Part shown: one piece after another, positions 35,201 through 43,498 of the stretch
Numbering within the stretch: the stretch's first letter is position 1
Layout: every line of letters starts with the position of its first letter
NCBI RefSeq assembly: GCF_006716485.1
Contig: NZ_VFPD01000004.1
Location: forward strand, 124,001-188,000
Reading direction: 5' to 3'
Source of the DNA: Chryseobacterium aquifrigidense
GTDB lineage: Bacteria > Bacteroidota > Bacteroidia > Flavobacteriales > Weeksellaceae
Length of the DNA: 64,000 nt
Program-made: the position numbers and the translations under genes
Notes under the pieces: generated by a model
What the model saw: the letters and a program-made list of their open reading frames with translations, nothing else
Database searches by the model: none
Told to the model about the DNA's origin: nothing

Positions 35201-35496
35201 TTATTTTGTTCTTCAAGTTCAGCCTGGCGTTTTGCAATGTCAGCAGCCTGTTTTTCAAGCTCTTCTTTGTCTTTTTGCAGCTGTTTGAATTCTTTTTTCT
35301 TCTGTTCCGCTTTGATAGCGCTTCCTTTACTTACATATCCTACCATTCCTCCAATGATAAGCCCTATTCCGATTCCCGCCATTATACCCATAATGTGGGA
35401 AATTTTTATTTGCTCTACGGCAAAATCAGTTGTTAAATAGAAAAGTAAGGCAGAAACAGCCAAAAGGATAAGTCCAGTAATTGATAAACTCTTCAT
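35185..35496 (-). CDS. Small membrane protein with C-terminal coiled coil
   Basis: A 103-residue protein with two membrane helices (about 6-22 and 33-54; the second is Gly-rich, MAGIGIGLIIGGMVGYV) and a charged coiled coil at about 63-98 (repeated KE and Q patterns, EQKKKEFKQLQKDKEELEKQ). No family recognised. The stop codon lies inside the terminator palindrome, so translation would end within the hairpin. It is a single-gene unit by appearance. Confidence 0.75.
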   Translation of the reverse strand: MKSLSITGLILLAVSALLFYLTTDFAVEQIKISHIMGIMAGIGIGLIIGGMVGYVSKGSAIKAEQKKKEFKQLQKDKEELEKQAADIAKRQAELEEQNKNPQI

Positions 35497-35526
35497 AATA
35501 TTGTGTTTAGGTGGTTACATAAAAAA

Positions 35527-35559
35527 GCCTTACCAAATTTACTAAAAATTTAATAAGGC
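35527..35559 (-). terminator. Terminator of the M48 protease gene
   Basis: GCCTTA (35527-35532) pairs with TAAGGC (35554-35559), with an inner AAATTT/AAATTT pairing. On the minus strand it runs into TTTTTT. It lies 24 bp after the stop. Confidence 0.8.
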
Positions 35560-35582
35560 CTTACTCAAGATTAAAATTCTAA

Positions 35583-36389
35583 TTATATTTTTCCTCCTGC
35601 AGCCTTATAGTATTCCAAAGCTTTTGGAAGATCTTTGTTGATATCTGAAATTCTTGTTTCCGGATTCGGGTGAGTAGATAAGAATTCAGGTTGTCTTGCT
35701 CCTGTAGATGCGGCTTCCATTCTGTTCCAGAAAGGAATTGCTGCTCTTGGATCATATCCTGCCATAGACATCAGGTAAAGTCCCATTTCATCAGCCTCGG
35801 ACTCCTGACCTCTTCCGTATTTCAATAAAGCGACCTGTGAACCAATAGGATATACCTTCTGGAAAACACTCGCCCATTGTGAGTTTGAAATTGTTCCTCC
35901 CAGGATAGCTCCTCCGTACTGGGCTACCATTGCCTGAGAAATTCTTTCGTTTCCGTGGCCTGCCAGCGCGTGGGAAACCTCATGTCCCAATACTACTGCA
36001 AGTCCGTTATCGTCTTTTGTTACCGGTAATATTCCGGTATAAACGGCTACTTTACCACCAGGCATACACCAGGCGTTCAGCTCATTGCTCTGCAAAAGAT
36101 TAAATTCCCAGCTGTAGCTTGCAAGATCTGCTGATCTTCCAATACTCTGATAATATCTTTCTGCCGCATTTTTAATTCTGTTTCCTACATTTACCACTCT
36201 CTTTGCATCTGCTGTACCGGTAATCACTTTACCTTTAGACAATGTCGTTCTATATTCCTGTGAAGACATTGTTAAAATTTCCGAATTGTTGGCCAGCTGT
36301 AAAGAAGACCTCCCCGTAATCGGGTTTGTAGTACAGGCAACAGCCGACAGAGCAATAGCTCCCATTCCTAATAGATGTGTAACTTTCAT
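35583..36389 (-). CDS. M48 family metalloprotease, lipoprotein
   Basis: A 268-residue zinc protease of the BepA/LoiP type. It has a lipoprotein signal (lipobox AVAC, Cys19) followed by TTNPITGRSSLQL, the usual start of these proteins. The zinc motif HEXXH is HEVSH (about 136-140), and the third ligand is in ESEADEMGLYLM (about 205). Such proteins act in the periplasm on misfolded outer-membrane proteins. It is transcribed divergently from the DUF4251 lipoprotein. Confidence 0.93.
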   Translation of the reverse strand: MKVTHLLGMGAIALSAVACTTNPITGRSSLQLANNSEILTMSSQEYRTTLSKGKVITGTADAKRVVNVGNRIKNAAERYYQSIGRSADLASYSWEFNLLQSNELNAWCMPGGKVAVYTGILPVTKDDNGLAVVLGHEVSHALAGHGNERISQAMVAQYGGAILGGTISNSQWASVFQKVYPIGSQVALLKYGRGQESEADEMGLYLMSMAGYDPRAAIPFWNRMEAASTGARQPEFLSTHPNPETRISDINKDLPKALEYYKAAGGKI

Positions 36390-36448
36390 AGTTTGAGTGT
36401 TAATAATTCAACCTTAACAATTTTTATTCCAAAATATTTCAGAAAGAA

Positions 36449-36456
36449 TATATTTG
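36449..36456 (+). promoter_or_regulatory. -7 promoter element for the DUF4251 gene
   Basis: TATATTTG matches TAnnTTTG. Transcription would start near 36462, about 33 nt before the ATG. The -33 element is not evident. Confidence 0.45.
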
Positions 36457-36494
36457 CATACATTTTGCTGTTTAAATTTAATAATTATATCATT

Positions 36495-37043
36495 ATGAAA
36501 AAGTATATTTCTTTACTGATGATTTTTGGATTCCTGTTCTTATTCCAGAGCTGTGCTTCACAAGGTTCATTAGATCCGAAAACAGTGGACACTTTGGTGA
36601 ATTCCCAGGAGTTTACCTTCTATGCACAAAGAGCCAACCCTACGAATTATGATGTTATCAATGTCATGAATTCAATGCCCAATGCCACTGCAACAAGAAT
36701 GTTGAATCTGAATGGAGATTACACCATTGACGTCAGTAAAAATACGCTTGAAGTAGTACTTCCTTATTTTGGAAGACTATTCAATCCTACCTTTGGAAGC
36801 GCAAGTGATAACAGCTACCGATTTACTTCGAAAGATTTTACGGTCACTAAAACTCAGAATAAAAAAGGAACCTGGACTTTTAAGTTCAAACCTAAAGATG
36901 TAAGAAACGTAGACGAAGTGAATATTGAAATTTTTAAAACCGGAAAAGCTTTCGTTTCTATGAGAAGTAACGACAGGCAACCCATCACCTATGACGGATA
37001 TATTTCAAAAACTGAGGTTAAACAGGAAAAAGAGAAGCTTTAA
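36495..37043 (+). CDS. DUF4251 domain lipoprotein
   Basis: A 182-residue protein with a lipoprotein signal (lipobox FQSC, Cys20). The mature part is a beta-rich DUF4251 domain: FTFYAQRANPTN (about 35), LNLNGDYTIDVSKNTLEVVLPYFGR (about 70-95, quoted in part as VVLPYFGR) and KGTWTFKFKPKD (about 128). Function unknown. The ATG at 36495 starts the signal peptide and has a -7 element upstream; earlier in-frame codons are AT-rich intergenic DNA. Its stop overlaps the meaB stop on the other strand by 4 bp. Confidence 0.85.
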   Translation: MKKYISLLMIFGFLFLFQSCASQGSLDPKTVDTLVNSQEFTFYAQRANPTNYDVINVMNSMPNATATRMLNLNGDYTIDVSKNTLEVVLPYFGRLFNPTFGSASDNSYRFTSKDFTVTKTQNKKGTWTFKFKPKDVRNVDEVNIEIFKTGKAFVSMRSNDRQPITYDGYISKTEVKQEKEKL

Positions 37044-38032
37044 CCCCTGTTTTCGTTAGATAAAAATTTTTCTACAAATAATTTTGCTTCAGTACTTGGA
37101 TTAGAAACCATGGCTGAAGCATTTTTTTTGTGCATATGATAAGCTTCCTCCACCGCATTACTTTTTTTCATCAGGGATAAAATATATTCCTGAACCCAAT
37201 ATTCAAATCGTTTTTCAGCCTGCTGAACCCGGATTTCTTCAAAACGGCCACTCTTCTTTTTCAGATCAATAAATTCGGATATTGTATCATACACTTCCTG
37301 TAATCCCTGATTATGAAGCGCAGAGCCAAGTAAAACAGGAATCTTCCATCCTTTTTCTTTAGGCGGAATAAAGTCTAATGCTCTTTTTAATTCCAGTCTT
37401 GTATTTTTAGCTTTCTGAAGATTGTCCTGATCTACTTTATTGATAAAAATGAGGTCTACCATTTCCATGATACCTCTTTTTATTCCCTGAAGCTCATCTC
37501 CACCTCCAATAATTTTAAGGAATAAGAAAACATCGGTAATATCAGCAACCAGCACTTCTGACTGCCCTACTCCTACCGTTTCTATTAAAATATAATCGTA
37601 GCCTGCAGCTTCGCAGATCATCATAGTTTCAAAAGTAGTATTCGCTACTCCTCCCAAAAACCCTGAGCTGGGAGAAGGGCGGATGAATGCATTTTCTTCT
37701 TTGGCCAATTCTTCCATTCTGGTTTTATCTCCCAAAATACTTCCCTTGTTAATAGCTGAACTAGGATCAATGGCCAAAACGGCAACCTTTTTTCCATGAG
37801 CAATAACCAAACGGCCAAAGTTTTCTATAAAGGTAGATTTTCCTGCCCCGGGAACACCCGTTACTCCTACCCTCACAGAGTTTCCGGTAAGAGGCATAAT
37901 TTTCTTCAACAATTCTTCTGCCTGTACCCTATGCTCTGCTTTCTTACTTTCAACCAATGTAATAGCTTTTGCAATCAGGCGTTTGTTTCCTGACTGTATT
38001 CCTTCTATTAGCTCTTCTGTAGAAAATTTCAT
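37040..38032 (-). CDS. meaB: Methylmalonyl-CoA mutase-associated GTPase MeaB
   Basis: A 330-residue G3E-type GTPase that protects and reloads the adenosylcobalamin mutase. Motifs are the P-loop GVPGAGKST (about 57-65), IDPSSAINKGSILGDKTRM (quoted as IDPSSA and GDKTRM), ETVGVGQSE, and the base-recognition FINKVD. The C-terminal helices serve dimerisation. The partner mutase gene lies 9 kb away at 47084-49204. The ATG at 38032 was chosen as the first residue of the conserved helical N-terminus. Confidence 0.94.
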   Translation of the reverse strand: MKFSTEELIEGIQSGNKRLIAKAITLVESKKAEHRVQAEELLKKIMPLTGNSVRVGVTGVPGAGKSTFIENFGRLVIAHGKKVAVLAIDPSSAINKGSILGDKTRMEELAKEENAFIRPSPSSGFLGGVANTTFETMMICEAAGYDYILIETVGVGQSEVLVADITDVFLFLKIIGGGDELQGIKRGIMEMVDLIFINKVDQDNLQKAKNTRLELKRALDFIPPKEKGWKIPVLLGSALHNQGLQEVYDTISEFIDLKKKSGRFEEIRVQQAEKRFEYWVQEYILSLMKKSNAVEEAYHMHKKNASAMVSNPSTEAKLFVEKFLSNENRG

Positions 38033-38201
38033 TAATTCAAAATTAATAATTAAAATGGGAATGGTCAATAGCCTGCTTGGAATGATGAGACAAAAGATTT
38101 AAATTATCTTCATTTGGGATTACTGATTTTACGTAATTTTAATTTTTATTTCTTCTAAATTAAAACTAGAACCCCCTATATCAACCGCTTAAGGAATTTA
38201 T

Positions 38202-38209
38202 TACATTTG
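38202..38209 (+). promoter_or_regulatory. -7 promoter element for the cytochrome c lipoprotein pair
   Basis: TACATTTG matches TAnnTTTG, with a predicted start near 38216 and a leader of about 15 nt. No clear -33 TTTG at the usual distance. Confidence 0.45.
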
Positions 38210-38230
38210 TTATCTATCAAAAAAAGAAAC

Positions 38231-38524
38231 ATGAAAAAACTCATCGCTGCGGCTTCGTTTACTGCAATTTTGCTGGTATCCTGTACGCCGAAAGCTGCTA
38301 CATCCACTGCTACTGCAGGAACTTCAACATCTACTGCAGAACAGATTGCTCAGGGGAAAACTATTTTTGAAAACTCTTGTGGAAGATGTCATAAACTCCC
38401 TGATCCTGCTTCACACAATTCTGTACAATGGGTAGGAATCATGAATTCTATGGCTCCAAAGGCAAAATTAACGGATGAACAGCACCAATGGGTTTATGAT
38501 TATATTGTTTCTGTGAAGAAGTAA
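38231..38524 (+). CDS. Cytochrome c-like lipoprotein (first of a tandem pair)
   Basis: A 97-residue protein with a lipoprotein signal (Cys18) and a Thr/Ser/Ala-rich linker (about 22-36). A minimal class I heme site follows, CGRCH at residues 50-54 with KLP after it, and a likely Met ligand in the MNSMAPKAKL segment. It would be an envelope-anchored electron carrier. The paralogue 20 bp downstream shares the FENSC..CHKLP and MAPKAKL..QH patterns, so this is a tandem duplication. Confidence 0.88.
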   Translation: MKKLIAAASFTAILLVSCTPKAATSTATAGTSTSTAEQIAQGKTIFENSCGRCHKLPDPASHNSVQWVGIMNSMAPKAKLTDEQHQWVYDYIVSVKK

Positions 38525-38544
38525 TCATCAAACAAAAATAGGAT

Positions 38545-38832
38545 ATGAAAAAATTCATCTTAGCCGGTATCGCAGCATCAGCATTTCTGGTATCCTGCGG
38601 ACCAAAAAGTGTGGCTGTAACAGGGCCAAAGTATACCTCATCTGAGCAGCTGGCGCAAGGAAAAACCATTTTTGAAAATTCCTGTGCAAAATGCCATAAG
38701 CTGCCGGAACCAACGAAACATGACGACAAGGGATGGATCAACACGTTAAGCAGAATGGCTCCAAAAGCTAAACTGAGCGATGACCAGCATCAAATGGTGT
38801 ATGACTATCTGATCTCTGTCAATAAAAAATAA
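38545..38832 (+). CDS. Cytochrome c-like lipoprotein (second of a tandem pair)
   Basis: A 95-residue paralogue of the preceding gene: lipoprotein signal (Cys18), heme motif CAKCH at residues 47-51, KLPEPTKH, and a Met in the SRMAPKAKL segment. The linker is shorter and less Thr-rich than in the first copy. The two are cotranscribed (20-bp gap). The stop codon lies in the stem of the downstream terminator. Electron partners are unknown. Confidence 0.88.
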   Translation: MKKFILAGIAASAFLVSCGPKSVAVTGPKYTSSEQLAQGKTIFENSCAKCHKLPEPTKHDDKGWINTLSRMAPKAKLSDDQHQMVYDYLISVNKK

Positions 38833-38852
38833 GCTTTCAATGAAAGCTTATT
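38828..38852. terminator. Bidirectional terminator after the cytochrome pair
   Basis: AATAAGCTTTC (38828-38838) pairs with GAAAGCTTATT (38842-38852), with T-rich flanks on both strands. It serves the plus-strand cytochromes and the minus-strand M36 protease. Confidence 0.88.
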
Positions 38853-38878
38853 TTTTTATCTTTAATTAATGCCAACTG

Positions 38879-41458
38879 TTATCTTACAATAAGTTTTTCA
38901 ACCTGGGACTGATTCCCCTGACTGATATGAACCATATAAACTCCTTTTTGAAGTCCTTTTACAGAAACAGCTTTCTTCGATCCTGATTCTCTGGAATCCG
39001 TCATTACTAATTTACCAGACATGTCAAACATCGTAATTTTAACTTCATTCGGAGATTTATCAATATTTCCCACGAAAAATTCATCATAAACAGGATTAGG
39101 AAAAACAATAAACCTGGATCCTGCTTTTATACTTTCCTTAGTAGCCAAAGCTGTATTGCATTCGGCAGGTACTGTAAAGTCTTCTACCTGATCAGTAGCA
39201 ACTGTTTTGGAACCTGCGGATGCGTTCACTCCAAGCCCTCTTCTTGCAAATGTGTTCCAAATCAAGCATTTATTAAGCCCTCCATTTCCTATTACATCAG
39301 CCTGCAAAATAGCATCTCTACCATCAATAAAAGTGGGGCTGCACGGCTGCAGCTTAATTCCGTCAATGACAAGCTGAAGAACTTTTGCATTTCCGGAAGT
39401 ACTGCTAGCCAGAACATCATTATTATATCCATATTTTTCTATATACTTCCAGGCCAGATCCCAAAGCATTGTTGTCCATATAAAACCTATCTGATGAACT
39501 TCTGTATTGGTATTTGTTTTCCCGTAGGTATAATCATTAATGCTAAAATCGGGGGAATATTTAGCCAGCCTGTTGCCATTGCCGGTTGTAGGCTCATTTT
39601 TCGTATAAGTTGAATGTCCTCTGGAAACAGAGGAAGTGTCTCCAGGTCTGGCGGTCACCATAAGTCCGAAGAAATCAGACCAACCTTCGCCCATCTGCTC
39701 CGTGCTGTTGGTGGATGAGAGACAACTATATCCCTGTGCGGTAAGCCGGTTGGATACTCCATGCCCATACTCATGGGCCATAGTACCATTATCAAAACAT
39801 GCATTCTTGAAACCACTATAATCTAAATTGAGGGTGGCATTAATAGTATTTCCGCTATTCAACTGCCCGGTCAGGAATAGACCTTCCGTTTTTCCCATAC
39901 TCATAGTAGGTATGGTCACCTGCCCTCCATAAGTTCCTGCACCCAATGAAGTTGGGATATCGGAAGAAGATTTATACATAATGACACCTACAGCTCCAGC
40001 ATTCTGTATGTTGAGGGCTTTAAGGCCAAATTCACAATTAGCATTTGTTATGACTGCAATTTTATTAGCCAGGCTTCCAGCAGCAGGAGCGGTACATGCA
40101 TCGGCTGGTACAGGAATTGCCAGGTCTCCTGTAACCGGAGCACCATACAAAGGTCCAAATGATGCTCCTGCTGTCAATACTTTTGGTCTGCCCGCCACGG
40201 AAGCAGGAGAATTATACTGATACCTTATTACCGGGTCATCAGCTGTTTGCAGCCTATCATAAAGATACATCTGCATTCTACCTGCCTTTACCTGTGGCTG
40301 TCCGTTGACAATTTTTTCATAGCCAGGGCTAAAATTGGCATTATTAAGGCCGCTTCCGTCAAAAGCTTCTGCATTTACAGCATCTCCTCCCATACCAGTA
40401 TTTCCAAAGTTACTGGTCTGGAAATTTCGGGCAGATTCTGTAAATCCGAATTTATAAAACAGATCATGCATTTTATTATTCATATAAAATAACTCCGTGA
40501 TAGCAGCATCTTTATATGTGAAGGGATTATCATATCTTCCGTCGGCAAAAGGAAAATCAAAAATGCGCGCGCTTCCGCCATCCGGAGAATATCCTGGTGT
40601 ATCCGTATTATTCTGATCAGAATAAGCGTACACATTATTCCCTCTTGTTATAGTGTAGCTGTTGGTTCCATCGGAATGCCAGCCTTCGGGAGATGCAGTA
40701 AGATCCCAGGGATTAGTGATGATAGAACGTGAACCAAATGTAGGTGCTTCTACCGGTAACGGAAATACATTATAAGATGCATTATCCGGCACGAGCTTCC
40801 CCTGAATATTTATTTCACTCTTTATTTCAGTGGGTTCCGCATATACCAGGTGAAACTTTGCCGGTTGTTCTGAACGATTATTGTCCTCTTCTTTATCCGC
40901 AAAATTACAACTGACGGTCATATTATCTTTAGTGAATATTTCACCTGTATCTGCGTCAGCTATTACATGCCATACATTGGAAGAATTCTTATCAGAAACA
41001 AATAATTCCTTTGCAAGTTTATATACTTTATTATTCTCAAAATAGACATCATCAGCGTAATTTATTTCAGAAATATCTTTCAGACCCAGCTTACTTTTGA
41101 TAAGATCATCCGAAAACTTTGCAGTACTGTTTTTATGGCCATCCACAACAATATTCCTCTTAAATTCATTTTTCTCAGAGATAATTTTATTTTCCCTGAT
41201 CACTACTTTTCCCAGAGCATTATAGACCCGAAGCCCATTATAGGTTTGCTGTACATCCACAATTCTGGCCTGAAGGCTGTGGGAAAGATCTTCGTTCAGA
41301 ATAATAATTCCTGATGCATCGTTGCTACTCTTTTGTGCTATCTGCCCCTTTTTGTGGTAATATTCCTGAATAAGTTCTGCAGAATTTTGAGCGCAAACAT
41401 TTCCGGAAACAAAAAACGCTGCTACCGAAAATGGTACTAGAAAAAAATTTTTATTCAT
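38879..41458 (-). CDS. M36 family metallopeptidase (fungalysin-like), T9SS substrate
   Basis: An 859-residue secreted zinc protease. The order is: signal peptide (about 1-23), FTP propeptide domain (about 35-180), then the catalytic domain with HEYGH near residue 562 and EGWSDFFGL near 590. A PA-type insertion lies between them (about 430-545), judged from the VGVIMYKSS region. A type IX sorting domain ends the protein (about 785-859), containing FPNPVYDEFFVGN and GLQKGVYMVHI. It would be exported across the outer membrane and digest protein outside the cell. It appears monocistronic. Confidence 0.93.
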   Translation of the reverse strand: MNKNFFLVPFSVAAFFVSGNVCAQNSAELIQEYYHKKGQIAQKSSNDASGIIILNEDLSHSLQARIVDVQQTYNGLRVYNALGKVVIRENKIISEKNEFKRNIVVDGHKNSTAKFSDDLIKSKLGLKDISEINYADDVYFENNKVYKLAKELFVSDKNSSNVWHVIADADTGEIFTKDNMTVSCNFADKEEDNNRSEQPAKFHLVYAEPTEIKSEINIQGKLVPDNASYNVFPLPVEAPTFGSRSIITNPWDLTASPEGWHSDGTNSYTITRGNNVYAYSDQNNTDTPGYSPDGGSARIFDFPFADGRYDNPFTYKDAAITELFYMNNKMHDLFYKFGFTESARNFQTSNFGNTGMGGDAVNAEAFDGSGLNNANFSPGYEKIVNGQPQVKAGRMQMYLYDRLQTADDPVIRYQYNSPASVAGRPKVLTAGASFGPLYGAPVTGDLAIPVPADACTAPAAGSLANKIAVITNANCEFGLKALNIQNAGAVGVIMYKSSSDIPTSLGAGTYGGQVTIPTMSMGKTEGLFLTGQLNSGNTINATLNLDYSGFKNACFDNGTMAHEYGHGVSNRLTAQGYSCLSSTNSTEQMGEGWSDFFGLMVTARPGDTSSVSRGHSTYTKNEPTTGNGNRLAKYSPDFSINDYTYGKTNTNTEVHQIGFIWTTMLWDLAWKYIEKYGYNNDVLASSTSGNAKVLQLVIDGIKLQPCSPTFIDGRDAILQADVIGNGGLNKCLIWNTFARRGLGVNASAGSKTVATDQVEDFTVPAECNTALATKESIKAGSRFIVFPNPVYDEFFVGNIDKSPNEVKITMFDMSGKLVMTDSRESGSKKAVSVKGLQKGVYMVHISQGNQSQVEKLIVR

Positions 41459-41670
41459 ATTGTTTTTTTAGGTAGATAAATATATAAAACACTACCTGCT
41501 AACAACTTATAAAAAAAATAAAATCACAAAAATCAGCAATATCTGAATATTTCTGTTTTTTTTAAATTATATTATTTATTCTTTTAAAATTTTTGTTTTA
41601 TAATTTTAACTATTGATGGTGGTCATTTTTGATAAATACCTACAGAATCAGGTTTAATATATCTAAAAAA

Positions 41671-41689
41671 GGAGATTTATTTAATCTCC
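41671..41689 (-). terminator. Terminator of the rtcB-prfH operon
   Basis: GGAGATT (41671-41677) pairs with AATCTCC (41683-41689) around a 5-nt loop; on the minus strand it runs into TTTTTT (41665-41670). The stop codon of the TPR gene lies in the loop side of the hairpin. Confidence 0.88.
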
Positions 41690-42189
41690 TCTTTCTTTCT
41701 GACCCTTGTTACCGGCATTTTACTTTTAATCATTTTTTCTCTATCTTCAAGTATATCGAGTGCTGTACGGTTGTAAGCAAATTTCTTAGCTTCTTTAAGG
41801 GTTCCTAAAGCTTGCTTGTACTCAAAGTTTCTTTCCTGCAGAAGGGAGAGACAGTTCAGAATTTCTGATTTGTCAATTCCTTTTAGCTTTAAGGCAAATG
41901 CTATCAATTTTTCCGCTTCTTTATAATCTTCATTATTTAAAAGGCATTCGATATAATATTTGGGAGTATTAACATTTCCGATATTACTTTGCATGGCTTC
42001 ATCAAAATATTTCTTTGCTGTTTCATAGTCCTTTAATTCTTCTGAATATACTCTTCCCATCAGGCAAAGGCTGTCTGCATCTTCCGGTTCGTAAGACAGA
42101 GCATAATTCAGTGCATCCATACATTCAGAAAGATTGAATGGAAAGTAGTCTAATGCTTCAAAATAATATTTACTTTTAGTTAAGGTCAT
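41677..42189 (-). CDS. TPR-repeat protein, last gene of the RNA-repair operon
   Basis: A 170-residue soluble helical protein. At least three tetratricopeptide-like units are visible: MDALNYALSYEPEDADSLCLMG (about 24-45, quoted as ALSYEPEDADSLCLMG), YETAKKYFDEAMQ (about 53) and YKEAEKLIAFALKLKG (about 87). The C-terminus is basic (KSKMPVTRVRKKEEIK). TPRs mediate protein contacts, so it may recruit a partner to the other operon products; that is inference. Its start overlaps the end of prfH by 14 bp, so the genes are translationally coupled. A terminator ends the operon here. Confidence 0.8.
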   Translation of the reverse strand: MTLTKSKYYFEALDYFPFNLSECMDALNYALSYEPEDADSLCLMGRVYSEELKDYETAKKYFDEAMQSNIGNVNTPKYYIECLLNNEDYKEAEKLIAFALKLKGIDKSEILNCLSLLQERNFEYKQALGTLKEAKKFAYNRTALDILEDREKMIKSKMPVTRVRKKEEIK

Positions 42190-42874
42190 TGTTGTAGTTT
42201 TTAAGTTCGTTTTTCAAGGCATTTCTTTGTTTTTTGAATGTCCTGTCGTCGTAATTCTTTTTAAAATCTGTTCCTGAAAATGTCCGAACCGGATTTCCGC
42301 GTTCTACCTGCATCTGAAGAGACCAGGTTTCTTTCAGCTTTCTTTCCAGCTGTTGGATATAAACAGCCATTACCTTTTCTTTGAGTCTGATAACAGATAG
42401 TTTTTTATTCTCCAGCTGGGAACGGGAATCCTGTACAAACACCGTTTCTTTAGTAGGAATATGAGTAGCACGAACAGCGGTATTCACTTTGTTTACGTTT
42501 TGTCCTCCGCTTCCCTGACTTCTCGCAGTCTGAAACCGGATGTCTTTTTCATGGAAGTCAATCATTTTCACATTCTCCAATTCGAAGATTCCGATAAACC
42601 AATTGCTTCTTTTATGGAGTTTCCTGAATGTACTTTTTCCTATCCAGCAAACACTTCCCAACCAGTTTTTTAAAAATATATTTATCTCTTTGCCCTTTAA
42701 AAGCAGAGTCACAGACTTTAATGTTAGGTTTTCATCACCGCTTTCACGATGTATGATTTCGTATTCTATTGTATTTTGTTTTGCCTCTTCAAAAAAAGTC
42801 TTCAGAACCTTGGCTACTACCCACTGGCATTCTAAAGGTCCTCTTCCTGAAGTGATTTGTATTAATTTTTCCAT
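42176..42874 (-). CDS. prfH: Peptide chain release factor homologue PrfH
   Basis: A 232-residue class I release-factor-like protein. The N-terminal domain carries the PrfH-type ITSGRGPLECQWVVAKV (residues 7-23). The peptidyl-hydrolase domain has [12 protein letters not shown] with the catalytic GGQ at 123-125. It lacks the full codon-recognition domain (no PxT motif), unlike the true RF1 encoded at 52295-53380. Known PrfH proteins release peptide from ribosomes damaged at the decoding site, working with an adjacent RtcB ligase. The ATG at 42874 was chosen because MEKLIQITSGRG matches family N-termini; it lies 2 bp after the nucleotidyltransferase gene. Confidence 0.93.
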   Translation of the reverse strand: MEKLIQITSGRGPLECQWVVAKVLKTFFEEAKQNTIEYEIIHRESGDENLTLKSVTLLLKGKEINIFLKNWLGSVCWIGKSTFRKLHKRSNWFIGIFELENVKMIDFHEKDIRFQTARSQGSGGQNVNKVNTAVRATHIPTKETVFVQDSRSQLENKKLSVIRLKEKVMAVYIQQLERKLKETWSLQMQVERGNPVRTFSGTDFKKNYDDRTFKKQRNALKNELKNYNNDLN

Positions 42875-42876
42875 TG

Positions 42877-43422
42877 TTATATTGGCATTTTGCTTAATAA
42901 AGGGTGACCTACCGGATCTATTCCCTTTTCTAATAAATCTTTTGCAGCCATTACTGCCCAGCATTTGTCACTGGAATGAATATTTCTGTAAAATGAAAGT
43001 AAAGTATCAGGCTTTACGACAGTAAAACCATTAGCTTCTATAGTTTCAAGATCATTTCTTTCAAAGAAGTCTATGGTAATTCTGTGGAATTTGTCATTTT
43101 CAAGCTCAACAGTTTTTTCATACCTGCGAAAGTTTTCCTCGCTCGGCAGATGGTCATATCGGGTCCAGACTTTCCGGAATCCTTCCTGCTGAAGAATGAT
43201 GACTACTTCTGCTATCTTTTCTTTTTTTACAAAAACATCAATATCCTTATGGTCATGGGCATGCTTATATTCCGTATGTCCTTCTTCGGACATAAAATGC
43301 CATGCCCAACCTCCTGATATAATGATTTTATCTTTTAATTTATCTAAAATTTTGAGTCCTAACCGGATTCTGAATTCAGGCCAGACTTCACCGTATCTTT
43401 TGATGTTATGTGGTGCTCCCAT
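42877..43422 (-). CDS. Nucleotidyltransferase-fold protein in the RNA-repair operon
   Basis: A 181-residue soluble protein with polymerase-beta-like nucleotidyltransferase features: a GG motif in IISGGWAWHF (residues 37-38) and two acidic residues in DHKDIDVFV (Asp60, Asp62). A further possible acidic position is in RITIDFFERND (about 115). The layout resembles lincosamide/aminoglycoside nucleotidyltransferases of the GGWA...DIDI type, which may mislead automated annotation. It sits between rtcB and prfH, 2 bp before prfH. A role in adding nucleotides to damaged RNA or modifying another target is inference. Confidence 0.78.
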   Translation of the reverse strand: MGAPHNIKRYGEVWPEFRIRLGLKILDKLKDKIIISGGWAWHFMSEEGHTEYKHAHDHKDIDVFVKKEKIAEVVIILQQEGFRKVWTRYDHLPSEENFRRYEKTVELENDKFHRITIDFFERNDLETIEANGFTVVKPDTLLSFYRNIHSSDKCWAVMAAKDLLEKGIDPVGHPLLSKMPI

Positions 43423-43450
43423 TTCTTTGTTTTTAAATATTTCCTGATTA

Positions 43451-43481
43451 AACCTTACAGGTTTTTGAAACCTGTAAGGTT
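43451..43481. repeat. Perfect intergenic palindrome within the operon
   Basis: AACCTTACAGGTTT (43451-43464) and its exact complement (43468-43481) form a 14-bp stem with a 3-nt loop, between rtcB and the nucleotidyltransferase gene. No T-tract follows on the minus strand. It resembles a REP-like dispersed palindrome of Flavobacteriia. Confidence 0.7.
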
Positions 43482-43498
43482 GTAAAATATTAGGCTAA

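Noticed and set aside
42875-42964. Upstream in-frame extension of prfH
   Set aside because: It lies wholly inside the nucleotidyltransferase gene and lacks similarity to PrfH; the ATG at 42874 begins the known motif.
42877-43422. Antibiotic-resistance nucleotidyltransferase
   Set aside because: The fold-level resemblance is weak evidence; operon position points to RNA repair, so a resistance call is not supported.
43196-43447. Plus-strand open frames opposite rtcB, prfH and neighbouring genes
   Set aside because: They are antisense to well-supported genes, with no family features and no promoter or start signals of their own.
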